Positions 28,118-38,038 of a stretch of 64,000 nucleotides of DNA are shown one piece after another. Numbering within the stretch: position 1 is the stretch's first letter; the number at the start of each line of letters is the position of its first letter. The notes beneath the pieces were generated by a model, which worked only from the letters and a program-made list of their open reading frames with translations, had not been told where the DNA came from and did not search any database. The stretch is from Lampropedia puyangensis (lineage in GTDB: Bacteria > Pseudomonadota > Gammaproteobacteria > Burkholderiales > Burkholderiaceae_C). The DNA is taken from assembly GCF_004833285.1 (NCBI RefSeq), contig NZ_STFG01000003.1, forward strand, positions 124,001-188,000, written 5' to 3'. A program made the position numbers and the translations under genes.

Positions 28118-29922
28118 TCCTCTACTTGCAAGATAGCCAAGAACGCCTCTTGGGGCACTTCAACCGAACCAATTTGTTTCATCCGCTTCTTGCCTGCTTT
28201 TTGCTTTTCAAGCAGTTTACGTTTACGCGTAATATCACCGCCATAACACTTTGCCAGCACGTTCTTGCGCATAGCTTTCACCGTCTCACGTGCAATGATG
28301 TGCCCACCAATCGCAGCTTGAATGGCCACATCAAACATCTGGCGATCTATAACTTCTCGCATTTTTGCTACCACCGCCCGACCACGATACTGTGACTGAC
28401 TGCGGTGAACAATGATGGAAAGCGCGTCAACCCGCTCACCATTTAGCAAAATATCCACTTTAACTACATCTGAAGGGCGATACTCCTTGAATTCGTAATC
28501 CATAGAGGCATAGCCACGACTGACCGATTTGAGCTTATCAAAAAAATCCAACACGATTTCGGCCAATGGCATATCGTAAGTCAGCATCACCTGGCGACCG
28601 TGATAAGCCATATTGAGCTGCACGCCACGCTTTTGATTGCATAGCGTCATCACTGCACCTACATAATCCTGCGGCATATAAATGTGCACGGTCACGATTG
28701 GCTCACGAATTTCCTGCACTTTGCCAACATCAGGCATTTTGGAAGGGTTTTCAACCTGAACCACTTCACCACCAGCCTTTACCACCTCGTAAACAACGCT
28801 CGGTGCTGTAGTGATCAAATCCTGGTCAAACTCACGCTCTAAGCGCTCCTGCACAATCTCCATGTGCAACAACCCCAAGAATCCGCAACGAAAACCAAAG
28901 CCCAGCGCTTGGGACACTTCAGGTTCAAACTGCAGCGCCGCATCATTGAGTTGGAGCTTTTCCATTGCATCGCGCAAGGCATCATATTGATTGGCCTCTG
29001 TCGGATACAGTCCAGCAAAAACTTGTGGTTGAATTTCCTTAAAACCTGGTAAGGCTTTCTCAGCCGGGCCAGCGTTATTAGGCAATTTCTTTTCAAGCGT
29101 AATGGTATCGCCAACCTTGGCAGCCTTCAGCTCCTTGATACCAGCAATGATGAAACCAACCTCTCCGGCACGCAGCGCATCGCGTGAAGAAGATGCGGGA
29201 GTAAACACCCCTAAATTGCCTGCTTCATAGATGGCGCCTGTGGCCATCATACGAATGCGTTCGCCCTTTTTCAGCTGCCCATCCACGACACGCACCAACA
29301 TCACGACGCCCACATAAGAGTCGAACCAGCTGTCGATGATCATGGCACGCAAAGGCCCATCAGGATTGCCTGTCGGCGCAGGAACCTTCTGAACGATCAG
29401 CTCGAGCACGTCCTCGATCCCCATACCGGTCTTGGCCGACACCGCAATGGCATCTGCAGCATCAATGCCGATCACATCTTCAATTTCGGCTTTAGCTTGG
29501 TCAGGATCTGCCTGAGGAAGGTCCATCTTGTTGAGCACAGGCAAAACCTCAACACCCAAATCTAGTGCGGTATAGCAGTTAGCAACAGTTTGCGCCTCAA
29601 CCCCTTGCGACGCATCGACCACCAACAAAGCCCCTTCACAGGCTGATAAGGAGCGCGAAACCTCATAAGAAAAGTCCACATGACCGGGAGTATCAATCAG
29701 GTTGAGGTTATAGACCTTGCCATCTTTGGCCTTGTACTGCAGCGCAGCCGTTTGGGCCTTAATCGTAATCCCGCGCTCTTTCTCAATGTCCATAGAGTCA
29801 AGCACTTGCGCAGACATTTCACGCTTACTCAAGCCGCCGCTGTACTCAATTAGACGATCAGCCAAAGTGGACTTGCCATGGTCAATATGGGCAATGATGG
29901 AAAAATTACGAATATGGTTCAT
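28114..29922 (-). CDS. lepA: Elongation factor 4
   Basis: Translational GTPase that acts on stalled or mis-translocated ribosomes and affects initiation. It has 602 residues, standard length. G1 is [15 protein letters not shown]3 is [13 protein letters not shown]4 is NKMDLPQAD. The LepA-specific C-terminal domain has [20 protein letters not shown] at the end. It is the first gene of the lepA-to-recO group; the 230 bp upstream holds no other gene. Confidence 0.98.
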   Translation of the reverse strand: MNHIRNFSIIAHIDHGKSTLADRLIEYSGGLSKREMSAQVLDSMDIEKERGITIKAQTAALQYKAKDGKVYNLNLIDTPGHVDFSYEVSRSLSACEGALLVVDASQGVEAQTVANCYTALDLGVEVLPVLNKMDLPQADPDQAKAEIEDVIGIDAADAIAVSAKTGMGIEDVLELIVQKVPAPTGNPDGPLRAMIIDSWFDSYVGVVMLVRVVDGQLKKGERIRMMATGAIYEAGNLGVFTPASSSRDALRAGEVGFIIAGIKELKAAKVGDTITLEKKLPNNAGPAEKALPGFKEIQPQVFAGLYPTEANQYDALRDAMEKLQLNDAALQFEPEVSQALGFGFRCGFLGLLHMEIVQERLEREFDQDLITTAPSVVYEVVKAGGEVVQVENPSKMPDVGKVQEIREPIVTVHIYMPQDYVGAVMTLCNQKRGVQLNMAYHGRQVMLTYDMPLAEIVLDFFDKLKSVSRGYASMDYEFKEYRPSDVVKVDILLNGERVDALSIIVHRSQSQYRGRAVVAKMREVIDRQMFDVAIQAAIGGHIIARETVKAMRKNVLAKCYGGDITRKRKLLEKQKAGKKRMKQIGSVEVPQEAFLAILQVED

Positions 29923-30152
29923 GGAAAGAGTACATGGGACGGGCTATACAAACAGACAACACATCTATACCACCGATGCGTAAAAATCTGATTGCAGCCA
30001 GCCTTGCCAAGGTATACGAGCTCAGTACCTTGACTGAATAAAGAAGTGACCTTGCATCTGCGCGAGATGCTGGTACAGATGCGAGATTCTAGCGTTTTGC
30101 GCTCCGCCTGCAGCGCTCGCTACAGGGAATTAGAAGAGATAGTCTTACGAAG

Positions 30153-32429
30153 TCATTCTGCCAAATAGCGCTCCACACGCTGAACAGCTCTGACGCGACG
30201 CAGACTCTTCAAAAGTTGCTCGAGATGCTCTGCATCCTTGAGGGCAACAGTAATGCGAATCTCAATGGCCTCCAATCGCCCCTCTTCGAGCATATCGATG
30301 CGCAAAATATTGACCTCTGACTGCGCAATTACAGCAGACGCCTCAGCCAATGCGCCTTTGGAGTTGCGCAAATTCAAAAGAATGGCCGCCTCGAAATCAC
30401 CCACTGGCTCATCCGACCACTCCACAGGCATAGCCGTCGAGGTATCTTTCTTCAAGCGACGCGCAGCAACCGAACACTCTTTGCGATGGACCTCAAGCCC
30501 TTTACCACTGATCAACAGGCCCACAATCACATCACCAGGCAGGGGCCTGCAGCACGCAGCGTAGCGCACCGGAGCACCATCCGCGCCCCCGACAGCCAGC
30601 ACAACGGGCGCACCGCCCGAAGTCATCAACCGCTCTTTGGACAGCACCAGCGCATCTGGCTTGAGCCCCATACCTTGCAGCAACTGCCCAATCTGGGTCA
30701 CGAGTTCGCTGGCGATCATTCGACCAAGACCAATTTCTTGAAGCATCTGCTCACGTGACTTCCCCTGATGCAACACGGCCAACTGCTGCCACACGGCTTG
30801 AGAAAATTCGGAAGTCTCAGGCAAATCAGCATAGCCCGCAACTCGCATAGCTTGGCTCAACAGCTTATGCCCCAAGCCCAAGGTTTCTTGCTGGTCTGCA
30901 TTCTTGAGTTGGTTGCGAATTCTTGACCGTGCTCGCCCCGTTTTAACAAACTCAAGCCATCCCGGGTGCGGTCGCGCATCATCTGAAGTCAATATCTCGA
31001 TCGTGTCGCCATTCTTGAGAATAGTACGCAAAGAAACCACACTGCCATTGACTTGTGCTGCAGCGATGTGATCCCCCACGTTGCTATGGATCGCATAAGC
31101 GAAATCCACCACCGTTGCGCCAATCGGCAAAGTCACAATCTGGTTTTTAGGCGTAAAGACATAAACAGACTCCGGATGGAGATCCACCTTCACATCACTC
31201 AAAAAGTCAGAGGCATCGTTAGAAGAGTGCTCAATTTCAAGCATCGACTCCAACCACCGGCCGTTCAAACTATCTGCCAGCATGCGGTCGAGCCCCTTAG
31301 ACTGGTAGAGCCAATGGGCCGCGATTCCAGTTTCAGCCACTACGTGCATCATTTCGGTACGTAATTCAACCTCAACTTCAACGGAAGAAGGACCTAAAAG
31401 CGATGTGTGCAGGGATTGATAGCCATTGGGCTTAGGACTCGCAATATAGTCTTTGAAATAACCAGGCACCGGTCTGTATGTTTGATGCACGACCCCCAAA
31501 CCTGTGTAGCAGTCCGTCACACTATCGCACAGCACCTGCACACCAAAAATATCACTGACCTTAGCAAAACTCAGTCCTTTGCTCGTCATTTGCAAATAGA
31601 CTTTATAAAGTGTTTGCTCGCGCTCCAAAAGGCGTACTTTGAGCTGCCGCTGCGCAAAAGCCTTTTCCAACTCGGCTTGAATGCGATCAGCCATGCCTCG
31701 CCTGCGTGACTTGACCTTTTCAACTGCTTTTGAAAGCGTTTGGTAACGCCAAGGATGCAGATGCTGAAATGACAACTCCTGCAGCTCTCGATAGGTCGCA
31801 TTCAACCCCAAACGGTTGGAGATAGGAGCATAAATCTCAAGCGTTTCGCGCGAGATACGCCCCCACTTATTACGCGGAGCAACCGACAAAGTGCGCATGT
31901 TATGCGTTCTGTCGGCCAACTTAATAAGGATGACCCGAACATCCTTGGCCATTGCCAACAGCATTTTTCGAAAAGACTGCGCCTGGTTCTCCTCTCGCGA
32001 ATGGAACTCCAACTTTTCCAGCTTAGTTAAGCCATCCACCAGCTCCGCCACATCATCGCCAAACAGCCCCTCAATATCTTGTCTGGTGACCCCACAATCC
32101 TCCATAGCGTCATGCATGAGCGCCGCCATCAAAGCTGGGGCATCGAGATGCCACTGAGAACACAAAGCAGCAACAGCAATCGGGTGGGTAATATACGGCT
32201 CACCACTATTGCGGTATTGGCCACTGTGTGCACGCTCTGCAAAAGCGAACGCCGTGTGCACTCTTTGTTGGTCATGCTCAGGCAAATATTCAATCATGCG
32301 CGAGAAGTCCGCATACGCTTGATTGACTAAAAGGCGATGCTCAGGCGTGAGCGCATCCGACTCGCCTTGTACTAAAAATACAGGGGTCTGCTGTGTGGGG
32401 TATGGGCTTGTTAAACCTGCCGATTTCAT
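30153..32429 (-). CDS. spoT: Bifunctional (p)ppGpp synthetase/hydrolase
   Basis: Makes and breaks the stringent-response alarmone. It has 758 residues. The N-terminal HD hydrolase has HP near 82-83 and HD at 106-107 (MHDAMED), then KLADRTHNMRTL. The synthetase domain has the substrate loop YIASPKPNGYQSLHT. The TGS domain starts near VYVFTPKNQIVTLPIG. The central helical/zinc-finger region has AACCRPLPGD. The C-terminal ACT domain has NSKGALAEASAVIAQSEVNI. An intact HD motif marks it as SpoT/Rel type rather than RelA. It lies downstream of rpoZ but is separated from it by a terminator. Confidence 0.97.
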   Translation of the reverse strand: MKSAGLTSPYPTQQTPVFLVQGESDALTPEHRLLVNQAYADFSRMIEYLPEHDQQRVHTAFAFAERAHSGQYRNSGEPYITHPIAVAALCSQWHLDAPALMAALMHDAMEDCGVTRQDIEGLFGDDVAELVDGLTKLEKLEFHSREENQAQSFRKMLLAMAKDVRVILIKLADRTHNMRTLSVAPRNKWGRISRETLEIYAPISNRLGLNATYRELQELSFQHLHPWRYQTLSKAVEKVKSRRRGMADRIQAELEKAFAQRQLKVRLLEREQTLYKVYLQMTSKGLSFAKVSDIFGVQVLCDSVTDCYTGLGVVHQTYRPVPGYFKDYIASPKPNGYQSLHTSLLGPSSVEVEVELRTEMMHVVAETGIAAHWLYQSKGLDRMLADSLNGRWLESMLEIEHSSNDASDFLSDVKVDLHPESVYVFTPKNQIVTLPIGATVVDFAYAIHSNVGDHIAAAQVNGSVVSLRTILKNGDTIEILTSDDARPHPGWLEFVKTGRARSRIRNQLKNADQQETLGLGHKLLSQAMRVAGYADLPETSEFSQAVWQQLAVLHQGKSREQMLQEIGLGRMIASELVTQIGQLLQGMGLKPDALVLSKERLMTSGGAPVVLAVGGADGAPVRYAACCRPLPGDVIVGLLISGKGLEVHRKECSVAARRLKKDTSTAMPVEWSDEPVGDFEAAILLNLRNSKGALAEASAVIAQSEVNILRIDMLEEGRLEAIEIRITVALKDAEHLEQLLKSLRRVRAVQRVERYLAE

Positions 32430-32474
32430 TATGACAATGTATCAAATGCAGCGAATGTGCGCATAACCTGTTGG

Positions 32475-32501
32475 AAAAAAACAAAACACCCAAAATGGGT
32501 G
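32475..32501 (-). terminator. Rho-independent terminator between rpoZ and spoT
   Basis: On the minus strand, CACCCA / TGGGTG with a 3-base loop is followed by TTTTGTTTTTTT. It lies about 80 bp past the rpoZ stop and 46 bp ahead of the spoT start. A second imperfect stem GTACTGATG / CATC..AGTAC (32531-32557) lies between rpoZ and this site. Confidence 0.82.
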
Positions 32502-32579
32502 CTTCATTCAACTGGCGAACTCGCCACTGTGTACTGATGTCGCACTCATCTGAGTACTAACACCATCCAATCACATCAT

Positions 32580-32783
32580 TCAGGTCGGAACCTTGCGCAG
32601 CATTTCCACGCCCGTTTTGCCCTCGGCAATTTCGCGCAAAGCAGTCACAGCTGCTTTATTGCCTGTCTCAATTTTTGGCGTATGACCTTGATTGATCATG
32701 CGCGCACGATAAGTTGCCGCCAATACCAATTGAAACCGGTTGGGAATATTCTGAAGGCTATCTTCAGCAGTAATACGAGCCAT
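32580..32783 (-). CDS. rpoZ: RNA polymerase omega subunit
   Basis: Small subunit that chaperones beta-prime and carries a ppGpp site in proteobacterial polymerase. 67 residues, the short betaproteobacterial length. It begins [20 protein letters not shown] and contains the conserved [12 protein letters not shown] and [14 protein letters not shown]. Located 36 bp after gmk and upstream of spoT, the classical gmk-rpoZ-spoT order. Confidence 0.97.
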   Translation of the reverse strand: MARITAEDSLQNIPNRFQLVLAATYRARMINQGHTPKIETGNKAAVTALREIAEGKTGVEMLRKVPT

Positions 32784-32819
32784 GAACTACTTTCTCAATT
32801 GCTTGCACCAAGCCTCACT

Positions 32820-33509
32820 TCAAGCATCGATGCCAAGCGCGTTAAATACATCAGCACGAGCACGTTGTTGTGCCCGATAGCGCAGCCGCTGTGAATGCAC
32901 CACACTCTTGAGGTCAAACACAGCGCGCTCAAAAACCTCGTTGATTATAACGTAGTCAAACTTCTCTGCCTGCGCCATCTCAACGCAAGCATTGCGCATG
33001 CGCAGTTCAATCACATCAGGCTTGTCTTCACCACGCCGCTCAAGACGAGAACGCAACTCTTCTAGGCTAGGGGGCAAAATAAAAATCAAAACGGCATTTG
33101 CAAACACCTCTTTGATTTGCATGGCGCCTTGAAAATCAATTTCAAGAACCACATCCGCACCCTGCAGAATACGGTCTTCAACGGCTTTTTGTGCAGTACC
33201 GTAGCGGTTACCATGCACATTCGCCCATTCAATAAAAGCGCGATTCCCAACCATGGCATCGAACTCTGCATTCGAGATAAAAAAGTATTCACGCCCATGC
33301 TTTTCCTGCCCTCGAGGAGTCCGCGTAGTGTGCGAGACCGTAGGATGCACTCGCGTATCAAGCTCCAGCAACGCTTTAACCAGGCTAGATTTTCCTGCCC
33401 CACTGGGAGCTGCAACCACAAAAAGGCTTCCCGGGTAGTCCGCCTGGGTTGCAACATTTTCACTACGCTGGGCAACTTGCGATTGCGTCATATTGCTTTC
33501 GTTTTCCAT
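32820..33509 (-). CDS. gmk: Guanylate kinase
   Basis: Phosphorylates GMP to GDP with ATP. About 229 residues; an ATG at 33491 would shorten it by six. The P-loop is in [18 protein letters not shown]; the GMP-binding region has [19 protein letters not shown]; and [14 protein letters not shown] is the central strand-loop. The first 26 residues are a polar lead. Second gene of yicC-gmk-rpoZ; 21 bp after yicC. Confidence 0.97.
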   Translation of the reverse strand: MENESNMTQSQVAQRSENVATQADYPGSLFVVAAPSGAGKSSLVKALLELDTRVHPTVSHTTRTPRGQEKHGREYFFISNAEFDAMVGNRAFIEWANVHGNRYGTAQKAVEDRILQGADVVLEIDFQGAMQIKEVFANAVLIFILPPSLEELRSRLERRGEDKPDVIELRMRNACVEMAQAEKFDYVIINEVFERAVFDLKSVVHSQRLRYRAQQRARADVFNALGIDA

Positions 33510-33530
33510 TGAAACTTACGCTTTCTCTCA

Positions 33531-34445
33531 TTACTCGATATTCTGAACTTGCTCACGCATCTGCTCAATAAGCACCTTCATATCCATACTGATACGACTA
33601 AGCTCAAGCGAGGCTGATTTACTGCCCAATGTATTGGCTTCGCGATGCAGCTCTTGCATCAGAAAATCAAGGCGCTTGCCGATCACTCCGCCTTTATCAA
33701 GCAAACTCTGCACTTCATCCAAATGCGCATTGAGTCGCGCCAACTCCTCAGCCACATCCAACCGAATGGCATACGCCGTAACCTCTGCAATAGCGCGCTG
33801 CTCCAGCATGTGCTGATCAATTGCGCCACCCTCAACCGGAACCTGCAGCACCTCATGCCAACGCTCCATGAATTTGGCTTTCTGCTGCTCAACCAAAGCA
33901 GGAACCAAAGGCGTCGCCTTACTAATGGCTACACGCAAAGCCCCAATACACTCTTCCAAAACAGCCTTCAGTCGCCCACCTTCAGTCTGGCGTGCTTCTT
34001 TGAGTTCAGCAATGCATTGCTGCAATTGCGCTGCCACCGCATCACCCCACTCCAAGGCACTGTCTTCAGATTCAGCCGAACGCCCGCCCCCCTGCAATGC
34101 AATGACCTCAGCGACAGATAAAGGCCGAGCTTGAGGCATCCACGCCTGAATCAACTCTTGCTGCCCAAGCAAGTGCTGCAGCGCGCTGACATCCACAGCC
34201 GATTGGCTCGCCACTTTGGATGTGCGCAAAAAAGCACGCACCTCTACCTTCCCGCGGCTAAGTTGCTCCGTCAATGCCTGCCGAAAATGAGGTTCCAGCC
34301 CTTTAAGAGAGTCTGACAACTTGAATGTCAAATCCAAAAAGCGGCTATTGACGGCTCGGATTTCCAATCCAAGCACGGATTCGATTTCGCCATCAATCAA
34401 TTCGCCCTGCCCTGAGGCATAGCCTGTCATGCTGTAAACTGCCAT
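33531..34445 (-). CDS. yicC: YicC family endoribonuclease
   Basis: 304 residues from the ATG at 34443-34445 (MAVYSMTGYASGQGEL). The N-terminal SMTGYA motif, EIRAVNSRFLDLTFKL and SRGKVEVRAFL match the YicC N-domain. The C-terminal DUF1732 region is RLDFLMQELHREANTLGSKS. E. coli YicC is a small-RNA-directed endoribonuclease. The frame to 34661 overlaps the promoter of the opposite kinase gene and is rejected. It starts the yicC-gmk-rpoZ transcript and is divergent from the kinase gene. Confidence 0.93.
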   Translation of the reverse strand: MAVYSMTGYASGQGELIDGEIESVLGLEIRAVNSRFLDLTFKLSDSLKGLEPHFRQALTEQLSRGKVEVRAFLRTSKVASQSAVDVSALQHLLGQQELIQAWMPQARPLSVAEVIALQGGGRSAESEDSALEWGDAVAAQLQQCIAELKEARQTEGGRLKAVLEECIGALRVAISKATPLVPALVEQQKAKFMERWHEVLQVPVEGGAIDQHMLEQRAIAEVTAYAIRLDVAEELARLNAHLDEVQSLLDKGGVIGKRLDFLMQELHREANTLGSKSASLELSRISMDMKVLIEQMREQVQNIE

Positions 34446-34483
34446 ACGTAACAAAATCCTTAAAGGCGCCGAGGTAAACACCA

Positions 34484-34511
34484 TTGACCTTGGCCCAAAC
34501 GTCGCTATTAT
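34484..34511 (+). promoter_or_regulatory. Candidate sigma-70 promoter of the kinase-phosphatase genes
   Basis: TTGACC (34484-34489) and TATTAT (34506-34511) with a 16-bp spacer are each one mismatch from consensus. A transcript would begin near 34518, about 37 bases before the kinase ATG. Confidence 0.6.
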
Positions 34512-34554
34512 CGCCCGTCCGGACCGCACCGACCTTCTACAGAGACATTTCCCA

Positions 34555-35568
34555 ATGTCCCAACAACCACCAGCAAACACGCCATCCGCACCAGCCAAAG
34601 CAAAGCCAACTCCGCTCCCCCCCAACACCAAGGTTGGTGAGTATCGGCTAATGCACCGCATTTCGTCTGGTGGTTTTGGCGTGGTTTATTTTGCGGTAGG
34701 CCCCAACGGTCAACCTGTTGCCATCAAAGAATACTTACCAGGATCACTCGTAACACGAGACCCAGGGGAGCTCATCCCGCAAGTGGCACCAGAGAAAATG
34801 TCTCTATACCGGCTTGGACTTAAAAGTTTCTTTGAAGAGGGCCGCTCGCTCGCGCAAATCTCGCATGACTCTGTAGTGAGTGTGTTAAATTTTTTTCGCG
34901 AGAATGAAACCGTTTACATGGTCATGAACCACCTGGAGGGCGCCACCTTGCAGGAATTTATTGTGACCGCGCGCAATCCAGATAGTCGAAAAGTGTTTCG
35001 TGAATCCACTATTCGATCTTTGTTCGATGAAATTCTTCGCGGCTTACGCATCGTGCATCAGCACAAAATGTTGCATTTGGATATCAAACCAGCCAACATT
35101 TTTGTCACCGATGACGACAAGGCCGTACTGATTGATTTTGGAGCTGCACGAGAAGTCCTCTCCAAAGAAGGTAATTTCGTGCGCCCCATGTACACGCCTG
35201 GTTTTGCCGCGCCTGAAATGTATAAACGTGACGGCGCTCTTGGCCCATGGACAGACATTTACGCTATTGGGGCTTGCATTTATGCATGTATGCTGGGCGT
35301 TCCGCCCAACGACGTTCCCCAACGCAACGAAAAAGATCGTCTATCGCTGTCACTGAGTCGTGTGCGTAATGTGTACTCTGACAACCTGATTCAAGTGGTG
35401 GAATGGTGCATGGCCCTTGATCCTTTGGCGCGCCCTCAATCAGTTTTTGCCCTACAAAAAGAGTTGTCCCGCGAGTCCGAGCTGCGCTATTCGAAAATGA
35501 GCATGGCTGAGAAAATGCGCATGCAAATCAACTCATTGGTAAGCGGCAATAAAAAAGACTCAAAATAA
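34555..35568 (+). CDS. Cytoplasmic Ser/Thr protein kinase (Hanks type, non-RD)
   Basis: 337 residues. After a Pro/Ala-rich lead of about 26 residues the kinase fold runs to about 300. Key residues: glycine loop ISSGGFGVVYFA (36-47), ATP-anchoring K58, catalytic loop HLDIKPAN (174-181) with D176 and N181, DFG at 194-196, APE at 219-221 and D233. The catalytic loop has Leu where most kinases have Arg, so it is non-RD and may not need activation-loop phosphorylation. No membrane segment or extracellular domain is seen; the tail is basic. The PP2C gene follows after 42 bp. The targets are unknown. Confidence 0.9.
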   Translation: MSQQPPANTPSAPAKAKPTPLPPNTKVGEYRLMHRISSGGFGVVYFAVGPNGQPVAIKEYLPGSLVTRDPGELIPQVAPEKMSLYRLGLKSFFEEGRSLAQISHDSVVSVLNFFRENETVYMVMNHLEGATLQEFIVTARNPDSRKVFRESTIRSLFDEILRGLRIVHQHKMLHLDIKPANIFVTDDDKAVLIDFGAAREVLSKEGNFVRPMYTPGFAAPEMYKRDGALGPWTDIYAIGACIYACMLGVPPNDVPQRNEKDRLSLSLSRVRNVYSDNLIQVVEWCMALDPLARPQSVFALQKELSRESELRYSKMSMAEKMRMQINSLVSGNKKDSK

Positions 35569-35610
35569 AATCGCCCATTCGCTATTTGCGCTCTACTTAC
35601 CCAAAAAGCC

Positions 35611-36477
35611 ATGAAGTTTTCCGTATTCCAAACCAGTCACCAAGGCGGTCGTGCCAGAAATGAAGACCGCATGGGTTACTGCCACACACAAGAATCTGCC
35701 CTGTTTGTTCTTGCAGATGGCATGGGAGGGCACCCTGAAGGGGAGACCGCAGCACAAATTGCCTTGCAAACCATGGCCGCTCTCTTTAAAAAGCAGGCAC
35801 AGCCAACACTAGATGACATCCCCCACTTTCTAGAATCAAGCCTACTGACTGCACATAGGCAAATATTGCGTTACGCCATCGACAAAGGAATGCCGGACTC
35901 CCCCCGCACCACGTTGGTTGCGGCTGTCATTCAAGATGGACAAATTCAATGGATTCACTGCGGCGATTCCCGTCTGTATCTGACACGTCAGTCCGCACTA
36001 TTGACGCGCACACGCGACCACTCTTACTCAGAATTACGCGAATCCATTTTGACAAAAATGGGCGAAATGAACCGCAACGTACTATTTACTTGCCTAGGCT
36101 CACCCACACGCCCCATATACGACCTCAGCCCCTGCGAGCCACTGAGCAAAGGCGATCGCATTTTGCTGTGCTCCGATGGCCTATGGGGTCCTCTCAGTGA
36201 CGATGACATCGTTGCTCGCTTTGCTCGTGGGCCTGTAAACCATGCTGGCCCACAGCTGGTTGGTCACGCATTCCAAACTGCTGGAAAAAACAGCGATAAC
36301 ATCACCATCATTGCTATTGAATGGGAAGAAGAGGCGCGGCGAACTGCTGAAGTGGAAGACGACTTTGCGTATGAAGACGACTTCACATCCACCATTTCTG
36401 GCGATTTGCTAGATGACTCTGATATTGAGCGCAGCCTCAATGACATCAACAAGGCTTTGCGAAAAAAAGCACCTTAA
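35611..36477 (+). CDS. PP2C-family Ser/Thr phosphatase
   Basis: Metal-dependent phosphatase expected to reverse the adjoining kinase. It has 288 residues. Motifs: RNEDR (16-20), ADGMGGH (35-41), CGDSRLY near 117-123, LCSDGLWGPLSDDD near 193 and the late KNSDNIT metal-ligand motif. The last 55 residues, after the fold ends at IIAIEWEE, are strongly acidic (VEDDFAYEDDFTSTISGD) and then basic, and could be a docking tail. No membrane segment. The pair lies in front of rph and rdgB on the same strand. Confidence 0.92.
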   Translation: MKFSVFQTSHQGGRARNEDRMGYCHTQESALFVLADGMGGHPEGETAAQIALQTMAALFKKQAQPTLDDIPHFLESSLLTAHRQILRYAIDKGMPDSPRTTLVAAVIQDGQIQWIHCGDSRLYLTRQSALLTRTRDHSYSELRESILTKMGEMNRNVLFTCLGSPTRPIYDLSPCEPLSKGDRILLCSDGLWGPLSDDDIVARFARGPVNHAGPQLVGHAFQTAGKNSDNITIIAIEWEEEARRTAEVEDDFAYEDDFTSTISGDLLDDSDIERSLNDINKALRKKAP

Positions 36478-36581
36478 CGCAAGCGGAAAAACCAATAGAG
36501 CAGCACTGCATGTAGCAAGGCGTCACGTATCTTGGAGATTGCAGCCCAACAAAGCCGCATGCCCTCTCATTTATTGCAGAC

Positions 36582-37325
36582 ATGAACAATATGACCACAC
36601 CATTCATCCGCTCCGAGGAGCGCTCCACACAAGCACTGCGACCCGTTGAAATCATTCACAACTACACCATCCATGCAGAAGGCTCGGTGCTGATTGCATT
36701 CGGCAATACGCGGGTTTTGTGCACCGCATCTGTTGAGGAGCGCGTGCCGCCTCATAAAAAAGGTTCAGGTGAAGGCTGGGTCACGGCCGAATACGGCATG
36801 CTGCCACGCGCAACCCATACACGCGGCGCACGCGAAGCGGCCAAAGGTAAACAAACGGGACGCACACAAGAAATCCAACGATTGATTGGCCGTTCTTTAC
36901 GCTCCGTATTTGATCTCAAAAAACTTGGCGAACGCACCATCCACCTCGATTGCGACGTACTGCAAGCCGATGGAGGTACCCGTACTGCCGCCATCACAGG
37001 GGCTTATGTTGCCGCACACGATGCAGTAACTTGGCTGCTGAACAACCAAAGCATCACTGAAACGCCGATCCGTGAAGCAGTTGCCGCCATTTCAGTTGGT
37101 GTTGTACAGGGCCATGCCTTGCTTGATCTGGAATACACCGAAGACTCCGCCTGCGATACTGACATGAATGTGGTAATGACTGCCAGCGGCCATTTTGTAG
37201 AAGTTCAAGGCACTGCCGAAGGCGCTCCATTTAGCCGCACACAGATGAATGCACTGCTCGACTTGGCAAGCGATGGCATTGCACAATTGATCGCACTACA
37301 AACCCAGGCACTGAAGCACCGTTAA
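36582..37325 (+). CDS. rph: Ribonuclease PH
   Basis: Phosphorolytic 3' exonuclease that trims tRNA precursors. It has 247 residues. It shows [25 protein letters not shown], the phosphate-site Arg region GREIQ-like [20 protein letters not shown] and [18 protein letters not shown] second ATG at 36591 is possible. It lies 104 bp after the phosphatase gene and 26 bp before rdgB, the standard rph-rdgB pairing. Confidence 0.97.
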   Translation: MNNMTTPFIRSEERSTQALRPVEIIHNYTIHAEGSVLIAFGNTRVLCTASVEERVPPHKKGSGEGWVTAEYGMLPRATHTRGAREAAKGKQTGRTQEIQRLIGRSLRSVFDLKKLGERTIHLDCDVLQADGGTRTAAITGAYVAAHDAVTWLLNNQSITETPIREAVAAISVGVVQGHALLDLEYTEDSACDTDMNVVMTASGHFVEVQGTAEGAPFSRTQMNALLDLASDGIAQLIALQTQALKHR

Positions 37326-37351
37326 GCAAACTGAGAGCGCAAGCTATCCCC

Positions 37352-37948
37352 ATGAAAATAGTTCTCGCATCCAACAATCAAGGCAAGCTCGCTGAACTCA
37401 AAGTGCTGTTTGCACCGCTGGGTTTTGATCTCGTGCCACAAGGCAGCTTATTTCAAGGTGAAGCCGAAGAGCCCTACAACACCTTCGTTGAAAATGCGCT
37501 TGCCAAAGCACGTTTTGCCGCAGAAAAAACAGGCTTACCCGCCATCGCCGACGATGCAGGGCTATGTGTTCAGGCTTTTGGAGGGCTTCCAGGTGTACAA
37601 ACTGCATACTACAGCACGCAGTTTGGTTACCCTAAAAGTGACGCGCACAATGTCCAGGCCCTGCTGGAACAGATGGAGCATTTGGACAATCGCAATGCCT
37701 ATATGGTAAGCACCTTGGTAGGCGTGCGCGCTCCTCAAGATCCTGAACCGCTTATCGCTGTCGGCAAAGTGCACGTACACATTGCAAAGCAACCGCAAGG
37801 CAGTCATGGCTTTGGATTTGACCCCGTATTAATCGTCCCTGAGCTGGGCCAGACTTTTGCGCAACTGCCTGAAGAGACGAAAAACCAATACAGCCATCGC
37901 GGCCGCTCTTCTCGCGAAATGGCTCGACTGCTCCAGCAATACTGGTAA
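37352..37948 (+). CDS. rdgB: RdgB/HAM1 dITP/XTP pyrophosphatase
   Basis: Hydrolyses non-canonical purine triphosphates (ITP, dITP, XTP) to keep them out of nucleic acid. It has 198 residues. Substrate motif ASNNQGKLAELK is at 6-17; TFVENALAKARFAAEKTGLPAIADDAGL carries the metal-binding Asp residues; and SHGFGFDPVL and SHRGRSSREMARL are near the end. A haem chaperone gene (hemW) often follows in this order but is absent here. Confidence 0.97.
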   Translation: MKIVLASNNQGKLAELKVLFAPLGFDLVPQGSLFQGEAEEPYNTFVENALAKARFAAEKTGLPAIADDAGLCVQAFGGLPGVQTAYYSTQFGYPKSDAHNVQALLEQMEHLDNRNAYMVSTLVGVRAPQDPEPLIAVGKVHVHIAKQPQGSHGFGFDPVLIVPELGQTFAQLPEETKNQYSHRGRSSREMARLLQQYW

Positions 37949-37993
37949 ATAGCAAACCAATGAGAAGTCGCTTGGTGTAGCCCCAGAGAGTAA

Positions 37994-38016
37994 CGTACAG
38001 CAGCAGTAGCTGTACG
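37994..38016. terminator. Hairpin between convergent rdgB and hydrolase genes
   Basis: A perfect 8-bp stem CGTACAGC / GCTGTACG with a 7-base loop lies 45 bp after rdgB and 22 bp before the end of the convergent hydrolase gene. There is no clear T-run on either side, so it may be a weak or Rho-assisted end, or a 3'-protecting stem. Confidence 0.45.
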
Positions 38017-38038
38017 CTAAATTTGGTTGCTTAAGGCT

